Under the pieces are notes generated by a model, which had not been told where the DNA came from, searched no databases, and saw nothing but the letters and a program-made list of their open reading frames with translations. Shown here in pieces: positions 35,121 through 46,496 of a stretch of 64,000 nucleotides of DNA. Made by a program: the position numbers and the translations under genes. This stretch comes from Smallanthus sonchifolius (taxonomy: Eukaryota; Streptophyta; Magnoliopsida; Asterales; Asteraceae), in contig CM042023.1 in assembly GCA_023525975.1 (NCBI GenBank), forward strand, positions 15,053,501 to 15,117,500, written 5' to 3'. Position 1 is the stretch's first letter, and each line of letters begins with the position of its first letter.

Positions 35121-35470
35121 TGACTATACTTATTTAAACCGTTTTCGTTTGAACTAGCCGTTTACCGACCGAACCCCGGGTGGTCGAATCGAATTTCCAA
35201 GTTTTTAATTTTTATTTCCTTTCAAAATATTTTTTTTATTAATTTAGTATTCTAGGTTGCATATTTTATTTATTTGAGTCTTTATATGTCATTAAAATTA
35301 CAAATTAACATCAAAACATAAAATATTTTTATATTTTTATGTATATATATATATATAGTTTTAATATTTATATTATTTATGATGTCATCTAGTTTTTAAA
35401 TCTAGTTCAACCATCGGACCTCTAGGGCGGCCGGTTCATTATCCGATCCGGTTCTGAAAACATTGATAGA
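35121..35470. repeat. CCGG-rich repeat with AAAACATTG end
   Basis: The right end CCGGTTCTGAAAACATTG matches the right end of the element at 9532-9939; the left half has degenerate GACCGAACCCCGGG words and the centre is AT-rich. It is probably another diverged member. Confidence 0.5.
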
Positions 35471-35544
35471 CACTGGTCCAAACTTGTAAATTTGGGTTAT
35501 CAAGCCCATTAAAGACGCCATCTGTCTGGTAAGTAGAGGTGCAT

Positions 35545-35800
35545 GAATCGGATTTTGGGTCAAACTGGTTCGGATTCGGTCAACGCAAGTAAAAATCGGT
35601 TGGATTTGAAACCGATCTTTAAGGAAAAAGAATCTGAACCGATAAGCACCGGTTTGGATCGAATTGAAACCAGATTCAATGTATTATATAACTACAACTA
35701 GTTTTTTCTCAAAATGGTTTCTCCCAAACCGGATTCAACGCATATAATCTCAATCCGGTATAAAACCAATGGATCAGATAGGGACCAGTTTTGCTATGGT
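35545..35800. repeat. Degenerate CGGTTTGGA/CCGGATTCA repeat
   Basis: Low-complexity sequence made of variants of ATCGGTTTGGATCGAA and CCGGATTCAA. It starts near 'agaggtgcatgaatcgg', close to the start of the 41.85 kb repeat ('agagatgcacaaaaaa'), so the two may be one family. Confidence 0.5.
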
Positions 35801-35950
35801 GTTAGTTTTTTTTTCGCCTCTACGGTACGTAAAAGCTTATTTCGACCTATTTTTTTTTTCTAAAATAAAAAAGTGTATAAAATATATTTAGTTTTAAATA
35901 AATTGTTATTACAAGTAAAGATAAGTGATCTCCTACTAAAGGTTAACAAC

Positions 35951-36166
35951 CGTTGGCCATTTGGTGTAATGGTAGCCCCAAGACTTCTCATAGTGGAGGT
36001 CTTGGGTTCGAATCCTGGCAAAAGCAAAAAAGGGGTCTGTGGCCAAGTTATGGAGTTTACCCAGTTGGGGGTTCCTCCTGTGGTGGGCTGCCCTGTATGT
36101 TCTAGGTGTTGCCCCGGGAAACCCAATTATCCTAGAATATCTAGGTGTTGCCGTTCAAAAAAAAAA
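35951..36166 (+). mobile_element. tRNA-derived SINE with 16-bp target-site duplication
   Basis: 216 bp with a pol III A box TGGTGTAATGG (35,962-35,972) and B box GGTTCGAATCC (36,005-36,015) in a tRNA-like head, a unique body and an A-rich tail (36,157-36,166). The 16-mer ACTAAAGGTTAACAAC flanks it exactly on both sides (35,935-35,950 and 36,167-36,182), which proves insertion by target-primed reverse transcription. The perfect duplication suggests a young copy. It encodes no protein and depends on LINE enzymes. Confidence 0.92.
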
Positions 36167-36182
36167 ACTAAAGGTTAACAAC

Positions 36183-38067
36183 TTATCAACATTATCGGAA
36201 AGACCATTTTATCATATCGTCTTCTTCAACGAGACCATTTTCTCTTAACCAAACTATTAAACCGACGAGAAAATCTTGAGTGATGAGACAATCTTAACAA
36301 GAAAAGCTTAAAAATAAAAAAGAAGCAAACGGTTAAACATGTTAAGAATAACCGATTACATTAAATTGTAAGAAGAACCAAATATTGTTACATATTAACA
36401 AGTCTCCTTGAAAACTGAAAACTCAAGACCTTTAATTTGAAAAGTCATAGAGATACCGCTTAACCAGAAGGCTCGATGATTATATGGCTCTTTCTATCAT
36501 CACGTATTAGCAAGAGCAAGCACACGATCTCAACGGGAGAAAGATCATAAATTTACCCTCTTTATGATACCAAAAATACCAAGATGTCAGGAAAAATAAA
36601 GTATACTTTTATTACTACCCTTAAACAAAAGTTTATGATTTACTTTCATTAGTGCTTGATTATTATCAAATGAGTCAAGTTCTTAATAGTGACTAATTTG
36701 TCATATTCTGACTAAATTTTTTATATCAATAAAATAAAAATATTCCATTTATCATTTTTTTTTCTTTTTACACAGCCTTTTATATCATGTTCATCAACAA
36801 CTGTTTGATCATACTTTGATTTTTCATAACATGAATTTAAATATAATTAAATTGTGTCCACGTGTTTGTAAATAATATAGTTTCTATTACTCAACTTACA
36901 AACAAAATAAATATCAATAATTCATTTTATGTTTCCTTAAAAAAATAAAATAATAGAACCTAGTAACACTTATGAGGCAATGACAACATGCCCTTAGGAT
37001 GATCTCCTATATAGGATGATGTTAAAGACGTTTATAAATGTACCTAGTTAATTTTCACATCAGCAATGCATTTATCAGTAAAAACAATTATTTTATCTTC
37101 AATATATCATTCTTTAAAAACATTTTTACATTTTCACATATTCATTATTTTTTGCATTTAACTTTTATAATCAAATTACTTGTTATAATAAACTATTTAT
37201 TTATTAAATTCGTTTAATTTAAGTCAGTGAATTACGTAGCTAAAAGTTTATATATTTTATAATAAACTATTTAGTTTATTTATAATTATCTTACCACTTT
37301 TAAAAGTCATATAAAAGTTTATAATATTTTAAAAGTTTACAAACTTTAAATTCTTAAAGAATATATAAATTATTATAAAGATATAAACTATTTAGTTTAT
37401 TTATAATTATCTGCCCCGTTCTTTACGACATACGCGTCACCACAAATGCCCCACAAGCGAGCCGTTCCAATGCATGTGTCGGTAGTGAACGACCACATCA
37501 GCTCCTCGACGAGCTCAAGGATCCTTCATGGCCTCATTGAAGATGCTCTTATATTTATTTTAATTTAATTTTATATTATATTATAAAATATTATACAAAT
37601 AGATAAACTTTTTTAAACATATTACTCTTACACTCTCTAAATCTAATCCTCAGCAACTTTGACAGAGACACGTTTACATAATAACGCTAGACCGTAAATC
37701 CCTTTACAACAATTGGAAAGAAACAATGTGTATAAACACGAGCGCGTGTAAAACTGACACAAAAAGTGAAGGTGTAAAAAGAAGACTGATAGTAAAAAAC
37801 TCTTTATTATACGCACAAAACACCTCCTGTCGACTGACTACACCCAACGCTCTCTCCGTCTACCCAAAATCCCATCTCCATATAACTCAATTTAACCCAC
37901 TTTTAGCCTCACACCGCCGGCACCACCGTCAACCACCACCCCCTCCTCCTCCCATGCCTCGTAACAAACCCAAGATTCCATTTTTCATCCACACCCCCCT
38001 TAGAAACAATCTTTTTACATTACCCATATTTTTTCTTTAAAAAAAGTTTAGTTTTTTGGGAGAAATA
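36183..38067. other. Upstream region of the hAT-derived gene
   Basis: Gene-less. 36.2-37.4 kb is AT-rich spacer. 37,410-37,550 is a GC-richer segment resembling a MITE end. A C-rich leader (about 37,830-37,960) precedes the gene and is probably its 5' UTR; the open frame at 37,726-38,040 within it lacks motifs. Confidence 0.5.
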
Positions 38068-40347
38068 ATGGCCACCACACCATCGACGGAGTTAACCACC
38101 GATGAGATGGCGGTTCACAAACGGTACGAAGGGTTAGTAATGGTACGGACGAAGGCGATTAAAGGTAAAGGCGCTTGGTATTGGGCCCATTTGGAACCCA
38201 ATTTGGTTCATAATCCCGACACCGGGTTACCGAAAGCTGTGAAGCTCCGGTGCTCGTTATGTGAAGCTCTGTTCTCCGCTTCCAATCCGTCCAGAACGGC
38301 GTCGGAGCATTTGAAAAGAGGAACTTGCCCCAATTTTAACTCCGAGTCAAGTCCGAACCCGATTTCGTCGGTTTCGCCGGCGGGAATGGGGAATTTGTCT
38401 TCTCCGACGTCGTCGTCGTCGCCGGTTCAGAACAACCGGAAACGGAACTCCTCCGGCAACCGGCGCGGTGGTGGGTTTAAAGTAAACGACTCCGAAACGA
38501 CTTACTCCGTTGCTCCGATTACGATGATTGAACCGCCGAGATTTTCAGTTGATGTTTCTTACCCGGCCCGAACCGACCATGCATTTTCCGGTCCGCACAA
38601 CCACCACCACCACCATCAACAACAACAGCCGCATGTGATGTTATCCGGTGGGAAAGAAGATTTGGGTGCTTTAGCGATGTTAGAAGATAGTGTGAAGAAG
38701 CTTAAAACTCTAAAGTCAACGCCGGGTCAAACGTTGACCAAAGCCCAAATCGATTCATCACTCGAGTTATTAGCGAATTGGGTGTATGAAAATTGTGGGT
38801 CGGTTTCTTTTTCCAGTTTGGAGCATCCGAAATTCAAGACTTTCTTGAACCAAATCGGTTTGCCGGCGGTGTCCCGGCGACACCTCGCCGGGGCAAGACT
38901 TGACTCCAAGTACAAAGAGGCTAAAACCGAGTCCGAAGCCCGAATTCGTGACGCGTTGTTCTTCCAAATCTCATCGGATGGATGGAAGTCAAAAGATTTG
39001 GTGAATGTTTGTGTGAATTTGCCTAATGGGACTAGTGTTTACCGGAGAGGGGTGTTTTCCGGCGGGTATGTGTTTTCGAAGCATGCCGAGGATGTTTTAT
39101 GGGAGACAATTTGTGACATTTGTGGGAACAATTTGCAACAATGTGTGGGGATTGTTTCTGATAAGTTTAGGAGTAAGGCTTTAAGGAATCTTGAAAATCA
39201 ACATCATTGGATGGTGAATCTTTCTTGTCAATTTCAAGGGGTTAGTAAATTGATCCAAGATTTTAGCAAAGAACTGCCTTTGTTTCACAATGTGACTGAA
39301 AATTGTTTGAAAGTTGCAAACTTTGTGAACACCAAGTCACTAATTAGACATTCTTTCCTCAAGTATCAGTTGCAAGAATACGGGCGGGCGGGGTTGTTGC
39401 GTGTACCATTTAGGGGTGGATTTGAGGGTGTGTTTGAGATGGTGGAAGATGTGTTGAGCTCAGCAAGGGCATTGCAGTTGGTTTTTCTTGATGAGAGTTG
39501 GAAGATGGTGGCAATGGAGGATCAAATTGGGAAGGAGATTGAGGAGATGATGATGTCTCGGTTTTGGAATGAGTTAGAGGCGGTTCATTCGTTGGTTAGA
39601 TTGATCAAAGGGATGGGTCAAGAGATTGAGGAAGAAAAGCCGAGGATCGGGCAATGCTTGCCGCTTTGGGAGGAGATCAGAGTGAAGATTAAAGAATGGT
39701 GTGGGAAGTTTCATGTCAATGAGAATCATGTGGACAAGGTGTTTGATAAAAGGTTTAAGAGAAACTATCACCCTGCATGGTCGGTTGCATTCGTTCTTGA
39801 TCCATTGTATATGATCCGGGATACAAGTGGGAAATACTTGCCTCCTTTCAAGTTCTTGAGTTCTGAGCAAGAAAAAGATGTTGACAAGCTTATAACAAGG
39901 CTTGTTTCACGCGAAGAAACTCATATCGCGTTAATGGAGCTCATGAAATGGAGGACCGAAGGGCTTGACCCTATGTACGCGCAAGCAGTCCAGTTGAAAC
40001 AAAGAGACCCCATAACCGGGAAAATGAAAATAGCTAACCCACAAAGTAGTAGATTGGTATGGGAAACTCATTTAACCGATTTCAAGTGTTTGAGGAAAGT
40101 TGCCATGAGGTTGATCTTTCTTCATGCCACTTCATGTGGGTTCAAATGGAACTCATCTTTTTGTAGATGGGCTCAATCAAGAAACGCGATCGATAAGGCA
40201 CAAAAGTTGATATTCATCGCTGCCCAATCAAAGATCGAGAGGCGTGATTTTTCAAACGACGAAGAGAAAGAAGCGGAATTCTTCTCGTTAGCGAGTCGAG
40301 AGGATGGTGTGCTCAATGAGGTTTTGTTTGATGCATCCTCTTTGTGA
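38068..40347 (+). CDS. hAT transposase-derived protein (At1g12380/At1g62870-like)
   Basis: A single uninterrupted exon of 759 residues from the ATG at 38,068 (context AATAATGGCC) to the TGA at 40,345-40,347. A frame extension upstream starts at a TTG and is not used. Residues 20-90 form a BED-type zinc finger (RYEGLVMVRTKAIKGKGAWY, C62-x2-C65, H81, C87). A Ser/Pro- and His/Gln-rich linker follows. The DUF659-type core lies at about 280-420 (FFQISSDGWKSKDLVNVCVN, GIVSDKFRSKALRNL), and a hAT-like C-terminal region ends KWNSSFCRWAQSR. Plant proteins of this group lack mobile-element ends and are regarded as domesticated transposase genes, probably nuclear DNA-binding proteins; a specific role is not known. 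No inverted repeats flank it, there are no breaks, and the codons look like a host gene. Confidence 0.9.
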   Translation: MATTPSTELTTDEMAVHKRYEGLVMVRTKAIKGKGAWYWAHLEPNLVHNPDTGLPKAVKLRCSLCEALFSASNPSRTASEHLKRGTCPNFNSESSPNPISSVSPAGMGNLSSPTSSSSPVQNNRKRNSSGNRRGGGFKVNDSETTYSVAPITMIEPPRFSVDVSYPARTDHAFSGPHNHHHHHQQQQPHVMLSGGKEDLGALAMLEDSVKKLKTLKSTPGQTLTKAQIDSSLELLANWVYENCGSVSFSSLEHPKFKTFLNQIGLPAVSRRHLAGARLDSKYKEAKTESEARIRDALFFQISSDGWKSKDLVNVCVNLPNGTSVYRRGVFSGGYVFSKHAEDVLWETICDICGNNLQQCVGIVSDKFRSKALRNLENQHHWMVNLSCQFQGVSKLIQDFSKELPLFHNVTENCLKVANFVNTKSLIRHSFLKYQLQEYGRAGLLRVPFRGGFEGVFEMVEDVLSSARALQLVFLDESWKMVAMEDQIGKEIEEMMMSRFWNELEAVHSLVRLIKGMGQEIEEEKPRIGQCLPLWEEIRVKIKEWCGKFHVNENHVDKVFDKRFKRNYHPAWSVAFVLDPLYMIRDTSGKYLPPFKFLSSEQEKDVDKLITRLVSREETHIALMELMKWRTEGLDPMYAQAVQLKQRDPITGKMKIANPQSSRLVWETHLTDFKCLRKVAMRLIFLHATSCGFKWNSSFCRWAQSRNAIDKAQKLIFIAAQSKIERRDFSNDEEKEAEFFSLASREDGVLNEVLFDASSL

Positions 40348-41854
40348 AATCCCATCATTTGTTCTTACTTTTGATGATTATAATCCATAGTTTATGGTAG
40401 GGTTTTTTGTTTGGATTCATTTTACTTCTACTTGGGTACTTGTTTAAGTGCTCTTTTAGAAGATTTTGGCACCTTTGATCGGTTATAGAAAGGGGTCATA
40501 GTTTAGTTTGATGATTTCTTTAGAGGTTAATATGGGTATTTTCATATTTGTTTGATGAGTACAAGGAGTCGAGATCAAATGAAGATTGTTGTAACATTCT
40601 TAATCATCTTGGTAGCTAAAGTAGAGGTTATTTATTATTTTAAGCATTGTTTTGCATTAATTTCTAAAAGTAGCAATTAAAAATTTGTGCTTAGAATGTT
40701 TTTTGGTCATGATGAATGTTTGATAAGATTAATGATTAAGAATTGGTTTGTAAGGAAAAGATAAAGACAATTATGAGAATAAATTTCTCCTTTTGGAAGT
40801 GTTTTACAACAAAGTAAATGGGAAGAATCATATACTTTGGAAGGAACTAACGGGGAGGGGGTGGAACCTCTTTAACCTCTAAGTACCTCCTTAAGAATTA
40901 ACCAATCTAAACACTTCACATCATGTCATGTCATTTTTACCCTAAACTATCCCCTCACAAGGGATGGAACTCGTGAACCCCTACTACCCATAACGATCCA
41001 AAGCAACACACCTGAAAGCTCACGGGTTCATGAACCCGTCAAACGAACCCGATACCCAACCCGAGCCAGTTGCGCCGGTGTAGCCGTGAACCCGCATGAA
41101 CCCTAGCTCCACCCCTCCACCCTAAGTATGCAACTTAGAAAGTGTAAAACTTAATCCCACTTAGGATAAAGTAAATAGACAAATAGTATATTGTTAATTG
41201 GTATATTTGAATTAAAAAAAATATATAATTATCAACCAGGCATATTTGCTTTTAGCATATTAATAATCATTTATAAAATTCATGCAAGAAACATTGAGCT
41301 GTAGCTTAGGACTTGCATTTTGCATAAAATATTGTTTTCAGTTGTGTAATAATATTTTATATTTTGTATAAACTTCATGCAAGAAACATTGAGCTATATT
41401 AATATGATACAAGGGGTGAACTCTACACTTAGTAAAATATAATTTCTAAATATGATTAAATGCACTACATGAACTTATTAATACAAAAATAATGATTTTT
41501 TAAAAGTTGACATGATAATTCTCTGATAAATTTTAAAAACACATGTTAACTCATTGACATGCCCTAGTTTTCAATGTAGATGCTATTATTTATAGTGTAC
41601 AATTATACATAATACATATTTATATAATTATTGTTATAATAAAATGCTCTTATAATTATTATAACTTTTTGAAGTTGATAGAAAAATGTAGCTATTTAGA
41701 CCAAATTTTTTAATGTCACCTTAACAATTAACTTGTGAACATGTTCTTCACCTTGTCTTTCTTCTTCTTATTTTCACCTACTAATATGTGTTTTGAAAAG
41801 ATAACTAAATGTTTCTTAAGGATAGGTAATATTTGTGTTTCTATATTTACAAGT
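40348..41854. other. 3' flank and gene-less spacer
   Basis: Probable 3' UTR follows the stop. No further gene. A 22-bp direct repeat (starting at 41,279 and 41,374, 'ttcatgcaagaaac...') marks a small local duplication, and about 40,850-41,125 is GC-richer, with 'gtgaaccc' and 'gggttcatgaaccc' words of MITE type. Confidence 0.5.
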
Positions 41855-42205
41855 AGAGATGCACAAAAAAACCGGTTTCAAACCGATACCCGAACCGGTC
41901 GTGAACCGGTTTAGACTAAACCGGTTTCAAACTGGTTCAAACCGCCGGTTTAAAACCGGTTTGAAACCTATACATTTAAACCGGTTTGAAACCGGTTTAA
42001 CCCGAACCGAACCGTTTTAAAACAGCTTAAAAACTGGTTTCAAACCGGTTTTAAACCGGTCAAACCCGGTCAACGGCCCATCTCAAACCGGTTTCAAGCC
42101 GGTCCGGGTTAAAATAACCGGTTTTGACTTTTTGTTGACCAAACCGGTTCGGTTCGGTTTTGAACCGGTTCGGGTTAAAAAACCGTTTTGTGCACCACTA
42201 TTTAC
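41855..42205. repeat. AACCGGTTT inverted-repeat element
   Basis: Made almost wholly of variants of AAACCGGTTTCAAACCGG. The ends are inverted: left GATGCACAAAAAAACCGG, right (reversed) GGTGCACAAAACGG. It is a likely MITE-like or foldback element; open frames through it are repeat artefacts. Confidence 0.7.
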
Positions 42206-42404
42206 AAGAAAAAGTCATGTGTATTAGACAAATAATCATTCATGGATATATGCTAGAAATCTAGAACATTAAGGGAACTTTAATTATTTTTCTTCAATGC
42301 TACTCCTTATACTCTCAACAAGGTTTAACCTAGTATATATGTTTTTCTTTTGTTCTGCCTGAATTACTCTTTTATATATCTTTTTCTAGAATAAATATAT
42401 CACA

Positions 42405-42480
42405 ACCTGCACTTGCAGGATTTGAACTCTTAATCTTTTAAGTGTGAAGTATACCACTTAAGTGACTTAACTAGCAGGAT
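42405..42480 (-). repeat. Possible tRNA-derived fragment
   Basis: The minus strand carries a B box-like GAGTTCAAATCCTGC (42,430-42,416) with an A box-like ACTTAAGTGG about 35 nt upstream. It is too diverged to be a functional tRNA. Confidence 0.35.
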
Positions 42481-43940
42481 GTCCCATTGGGGACATTTAG
42501 TTTTTATATGATTTAACTTTTTGACTATTGAACATTAACTACCATCTAAACTATAAGAACATTATAACTTATAGATGAATGGAGAACACGATAAATTCAT
42601 AGATGAATGGAGAAACCATGATATTAATCTTTAAAAGAGACATGTAGTATTTATGTAAAACTTATTTTTTACAACTAAATGTTGAAAAATGAATATTATT
42701 AACAAATAAAAATTTGTATATGTTGATGATCTTTTCATTTTCCAATTGTATGAACTTAGACATTGTTGTTAAAAATAAAAAATAAAAACTCTTTTAGATC
42801 AAGCATGTTTCCTAAGAAACATATTTTATACACTATAAAGCTTCTATAAATTCTTGTTTATGGAAACCCTTTGCATCCTGAAAATTTTCCAAAAAAGTGT
42901 GTTGTCCATGTTTTTAAAGTTTAGTTTTTAAAATTTTGGTAAAAGTCAAGTTTACGCTATTAAACTTATTTATGTTATTTTCAGTGGTCAATTATAGAAT
43001 ATTTTATGTCTGATTTTATCATCATTTCAAATCATTCAACAGTAAATTTTATTTATTTAATCATAATTGTTCCAATCCAATACTAAATTCTTACTCTCTT
43101 TTTTTGAACCCACTAAATTCTTCCTTTGTTTTTTTTAAAAAAAAAACCTCACTAATAAGGAACTAGAGAGGATGAAACACGACCTAATACAAGGCACGAC
43201 CCGTTATAAGAGACTCACAAAAGCATGTACAAAACTACATGGGACAAAATAAAAAAGGTGATCAGGAAAAAATGAAACGAAAACGATCTCCCTTGTTGTA
43301 TGTTGTGTTTATTGCTGATGATTCTTGATTTATATAAATCTAAAATATCATTTTAGTATTAAAACTGAAAACACAAAATGCACACATATGTGTGTGTGTA
43401 TACAATTACAAAAAAGGCCAAATTGATTACTAGAAAAGAGTAAGTGAGAAAGGATGGGTGGTATTTCACAGTTCCACTTTTGTAATAAAGCAACCTCCCT
43501 ATTATTAAAGGCTGACATACCATTTCGGCATTTCCACATTTGATACTAATTAAAGTGGTGTTAAGTTATATGTGACGATTATCGTGGACGACGGCTTAAC
43601 ATATTTCATAGCCTAAAGCGAAGTGTGAAATTGAGACATTTATAAGTTTTCAAAATATAATTTTATAGAGTATCAAAAAGTATTATATTATTGTTTAGGT
43701 TGAATGTTATTATAATAACCCGTAAAAAGACTTTCAATCATTTTGTTATTTTTTTTCTTATTTCTTTCAAAAAACACAAAAATTAATGGATTATCACATA
43801 TATTTTCAGCTTAGAATATAAATTAAAGAAGTTTTTTTATCTTTTTAAATCCTTCAAAATTTGAGGTCTAAAATGATTGATTTAAATATTTGTATTGTAC
43901 GGCTTCGCTCTTAAATTTAAAAGATGCATGGAACAGTCAT
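42481..43940. other. Gene-less AT-rich spacer
   Basis: No gene, RNA or defined repeat recognised. Short open frames are AT-bias artefacts. Confidence 0.5.
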
Positions 43941-46496
43941 ATTATATTATATATATATATATTTCTTATTGGGATGAATAGTGATTTTTTTTTAATTTGT
44001 TTTTCTCTTTTTTATTATTTAGTTTATGTTTTCTTTCTATTAACATTATTTTTACCGTTGTGCCTATGCTTTCGTTTAAATTTTATTAACGATGGGCCCG
44101 ACAACGTTATCTATGATAACTTTCGTTCGTTATGTTTTTTTAAATAACGAAATGCGTCGTTTTCTTAACAATTTCTTTTGTCAACGTTCTGGTTTAAATT
44201 TTATTGAAGACAGTTGTATTCAACTTCAAGTGTTTTTGGGTATCGTACGTTATAACGAGTCTGTGATTCCACGCAAACGACCCAAACCAATAACAAACAG
44301 ACTCCCGCCGCGAAGCGCGGGGGGTAAAACACATGGAGGAGAATAGTAATGTGTACAAGATGCAATGCAGCATGTACAACGCTTGCTTATGGCTTTTATG
44401 CGTGTGAGCATCCCCTTTTTACGCCCATTTCTTCTTTCCCCTTTCACACCAGACCAAATTAGGGTTTCCTTCGTTCACCATCGTTTCACCATACGACCCA
44501 TTACTAGCGGTGAGTGAACACCACCGGCTCTTCCACCGCTAATAGTAGTTTTTTTTTTTTCATGGGGATGAATAGTAGTTTTTTTTTTTCTTACAAAAGT
44601 TTTTTTTTATAAACTGGCTACTACATTTCAAAATAAGCTTTAATTTTCTTTTCTTTTTTACTCACTATATATATATATATATATTTCCCATGGTGATGAA
44701 TAGATATTTTTTTTTAATTTGTTTTCCCCTTTTTTATTATTTAGTTTTATGTTTCCTTTCTATTAACATTATTTTTAACCGTTGTGACTATGCTTTCGTT
44801 TAAATTTTATTAACGATGGGCCCGACAACGTTATCTATGATAACTTTCGTTCGTTATGTTTTTTTAAATAACGAAATGCGCCGTTTTCTTAACAATTTCT
44901 ATTGTTAACGTTCTGGTTTAAATTTTATTGAAGACAATTGTATTCAACTTCAAGTGTTTTTGGGTATCGTACGTTATAACGAGTCTGTGATTCCACGCAA
45001 ACGAGCCAAACCAATAACAAACAGACTCGCGCCGCGAAGCGCGGGGGTTAAAACACATGGAGGAGAATAGTAATGTGTACAAGATGCAATGCAGCATGTA
45101 CAACTCTTGCTTATGGCTTTTATGCGTGTGAACATCCCCTTTTTACGACCATTTCTTCTTTTCCCTTTCACACCAGACCAAATTAGGGTTTCCCTCCCAT
45201 GGGGATGAATAGTGATTTTTTTTTTAATTAGTTTTCCCCTTTTTTTTATTTAGTTTTATGTTTCCTTTCTATTAACATTATTTTTACCGTTGTGCCTATG
45301 CTTTCGTTTAAATTTTATTAACGATGGGCCCGACAACGTTATCTATGATAACTTTCGTTCGTTATGTTTTTTTAAATAACGAAATGCGCCGTTTTCTTAA
45401 CAATTTCTTTTGTTAACGTTCTGGTTTAAATTTTATTGAAGACAGTTGTATTCAACTTCAAGTGTTTTTGGGTATCGTACGTTATAACGAGTCTGTGATT
45501 CCACGCAAACGACCCAAACAAATAACAAACAGACTCCCGCCGGGAAGCGCGGGGGGTAAAACACATGGAGGATAATAGTAATGTGTACAAGATGCAATGC
45601 AGCATGTACAACTCTTGCTTATGGCTTTTATGAGTGTGAGCATCCCTTTTTTACGCCCATTTCTTCTTTCCCCTTTCACACCAGACCAAATTAGGGTTTC
45701 CCTCATTCACCATCGTTTCACCATACGACCCATTAATAGCGGTGAGTGAACACCACCGGCTCTTCCACCGCTAATAGTAGTTTTTTTTTTCTTACAAAAG
45801 TTTTTTTTTATAAACTGGCCACTAAAGTTCAAAATAAGCATTAATTTTCTTTTCTTTTTTACTCAAAACTTTGTTTTTTTATTGATTTGCCACATAAGTT
45901 CAATAAACTTTCGTTCGTTAACTTTATTCAAAATACAGGTGCGCCGTTTTTTTTTTGTCAACGTTCCGATATAAATTTGTTTTAAAACGGAGTTGTATTC
46001 AAAATCGATTTTTTTTATCGTTGCCTGTATCGAGTGCCGTTACCGTTGTGGTACCATGACGAACCGAACCTATTATGGGCGAACAACATCATTATTGATA
46101 TTGGTATTATCGATTCGCCTTATGGTTTTCGACGAACCGAACCGGTAATTTTTTTAATTTGTTTTCCCTTTTTTTATTATTTAGTTTTATGTTTCCTTTC
46201 TATTAACATTATTTATACCGTTGTGCCTATGCTTTCGTTTAAATTTTATTAACGATGTGCCCGACAACGTTATCTATGACAACTTTCGTTCATTATGTTT
46301 TTTTAAATAACGAAATGCGCCGTTTTCTTAACAATTTATTTTGTCAACGTTCTGGTTTAAATTTTATTGAAGACAGTTGTATTCAACTTCAAGTGTTTTT
46401 TGGTATTGTACGTTATAACGAATCTGTGATTCCACGCAAACGAGCCAAACCAATAACAACCAGACTCCCGCCGCGAAGCGCTGGGGTAAAAACTAG
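43941..46496 (+). repeat. Array left part (units 1-4)
   Basis: Unit 1 starts after an AT run with a diverged leader (TTTCTTATTGGGATGAATAG) and is followed by a long-type spacer (CACCGGCTCTTCCACCGCTA) cut short near 44,660. Units 2 and 3 are the 510-bp type. Unit 4 is the long type, with a preamble containing ATCGTTGCCTGTATCGAGTG and CCGAACCGG, and ends at CTAG (46,493-46,496). Confidence 0.75.

Noticed and set aside
35955..36020. A functional tRNA gene on the plus strand
   Set aside because: The boxes are present, but the sequence continues as a SINE body with an A-tail and target-site duplications, so it is a SINE head.
37726..38040. Separate small gene just before the hAT-derived gene
   Set aside because: Pro/His-rich translation of a C-rich leader; more likely the 5' UTR.
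38056..38067. Four-residue N-terminal extension of the hAT-derived protein
   Set aside because: The frame start at 38,056 is TTG; the first ATG is at 38,068 in good context.
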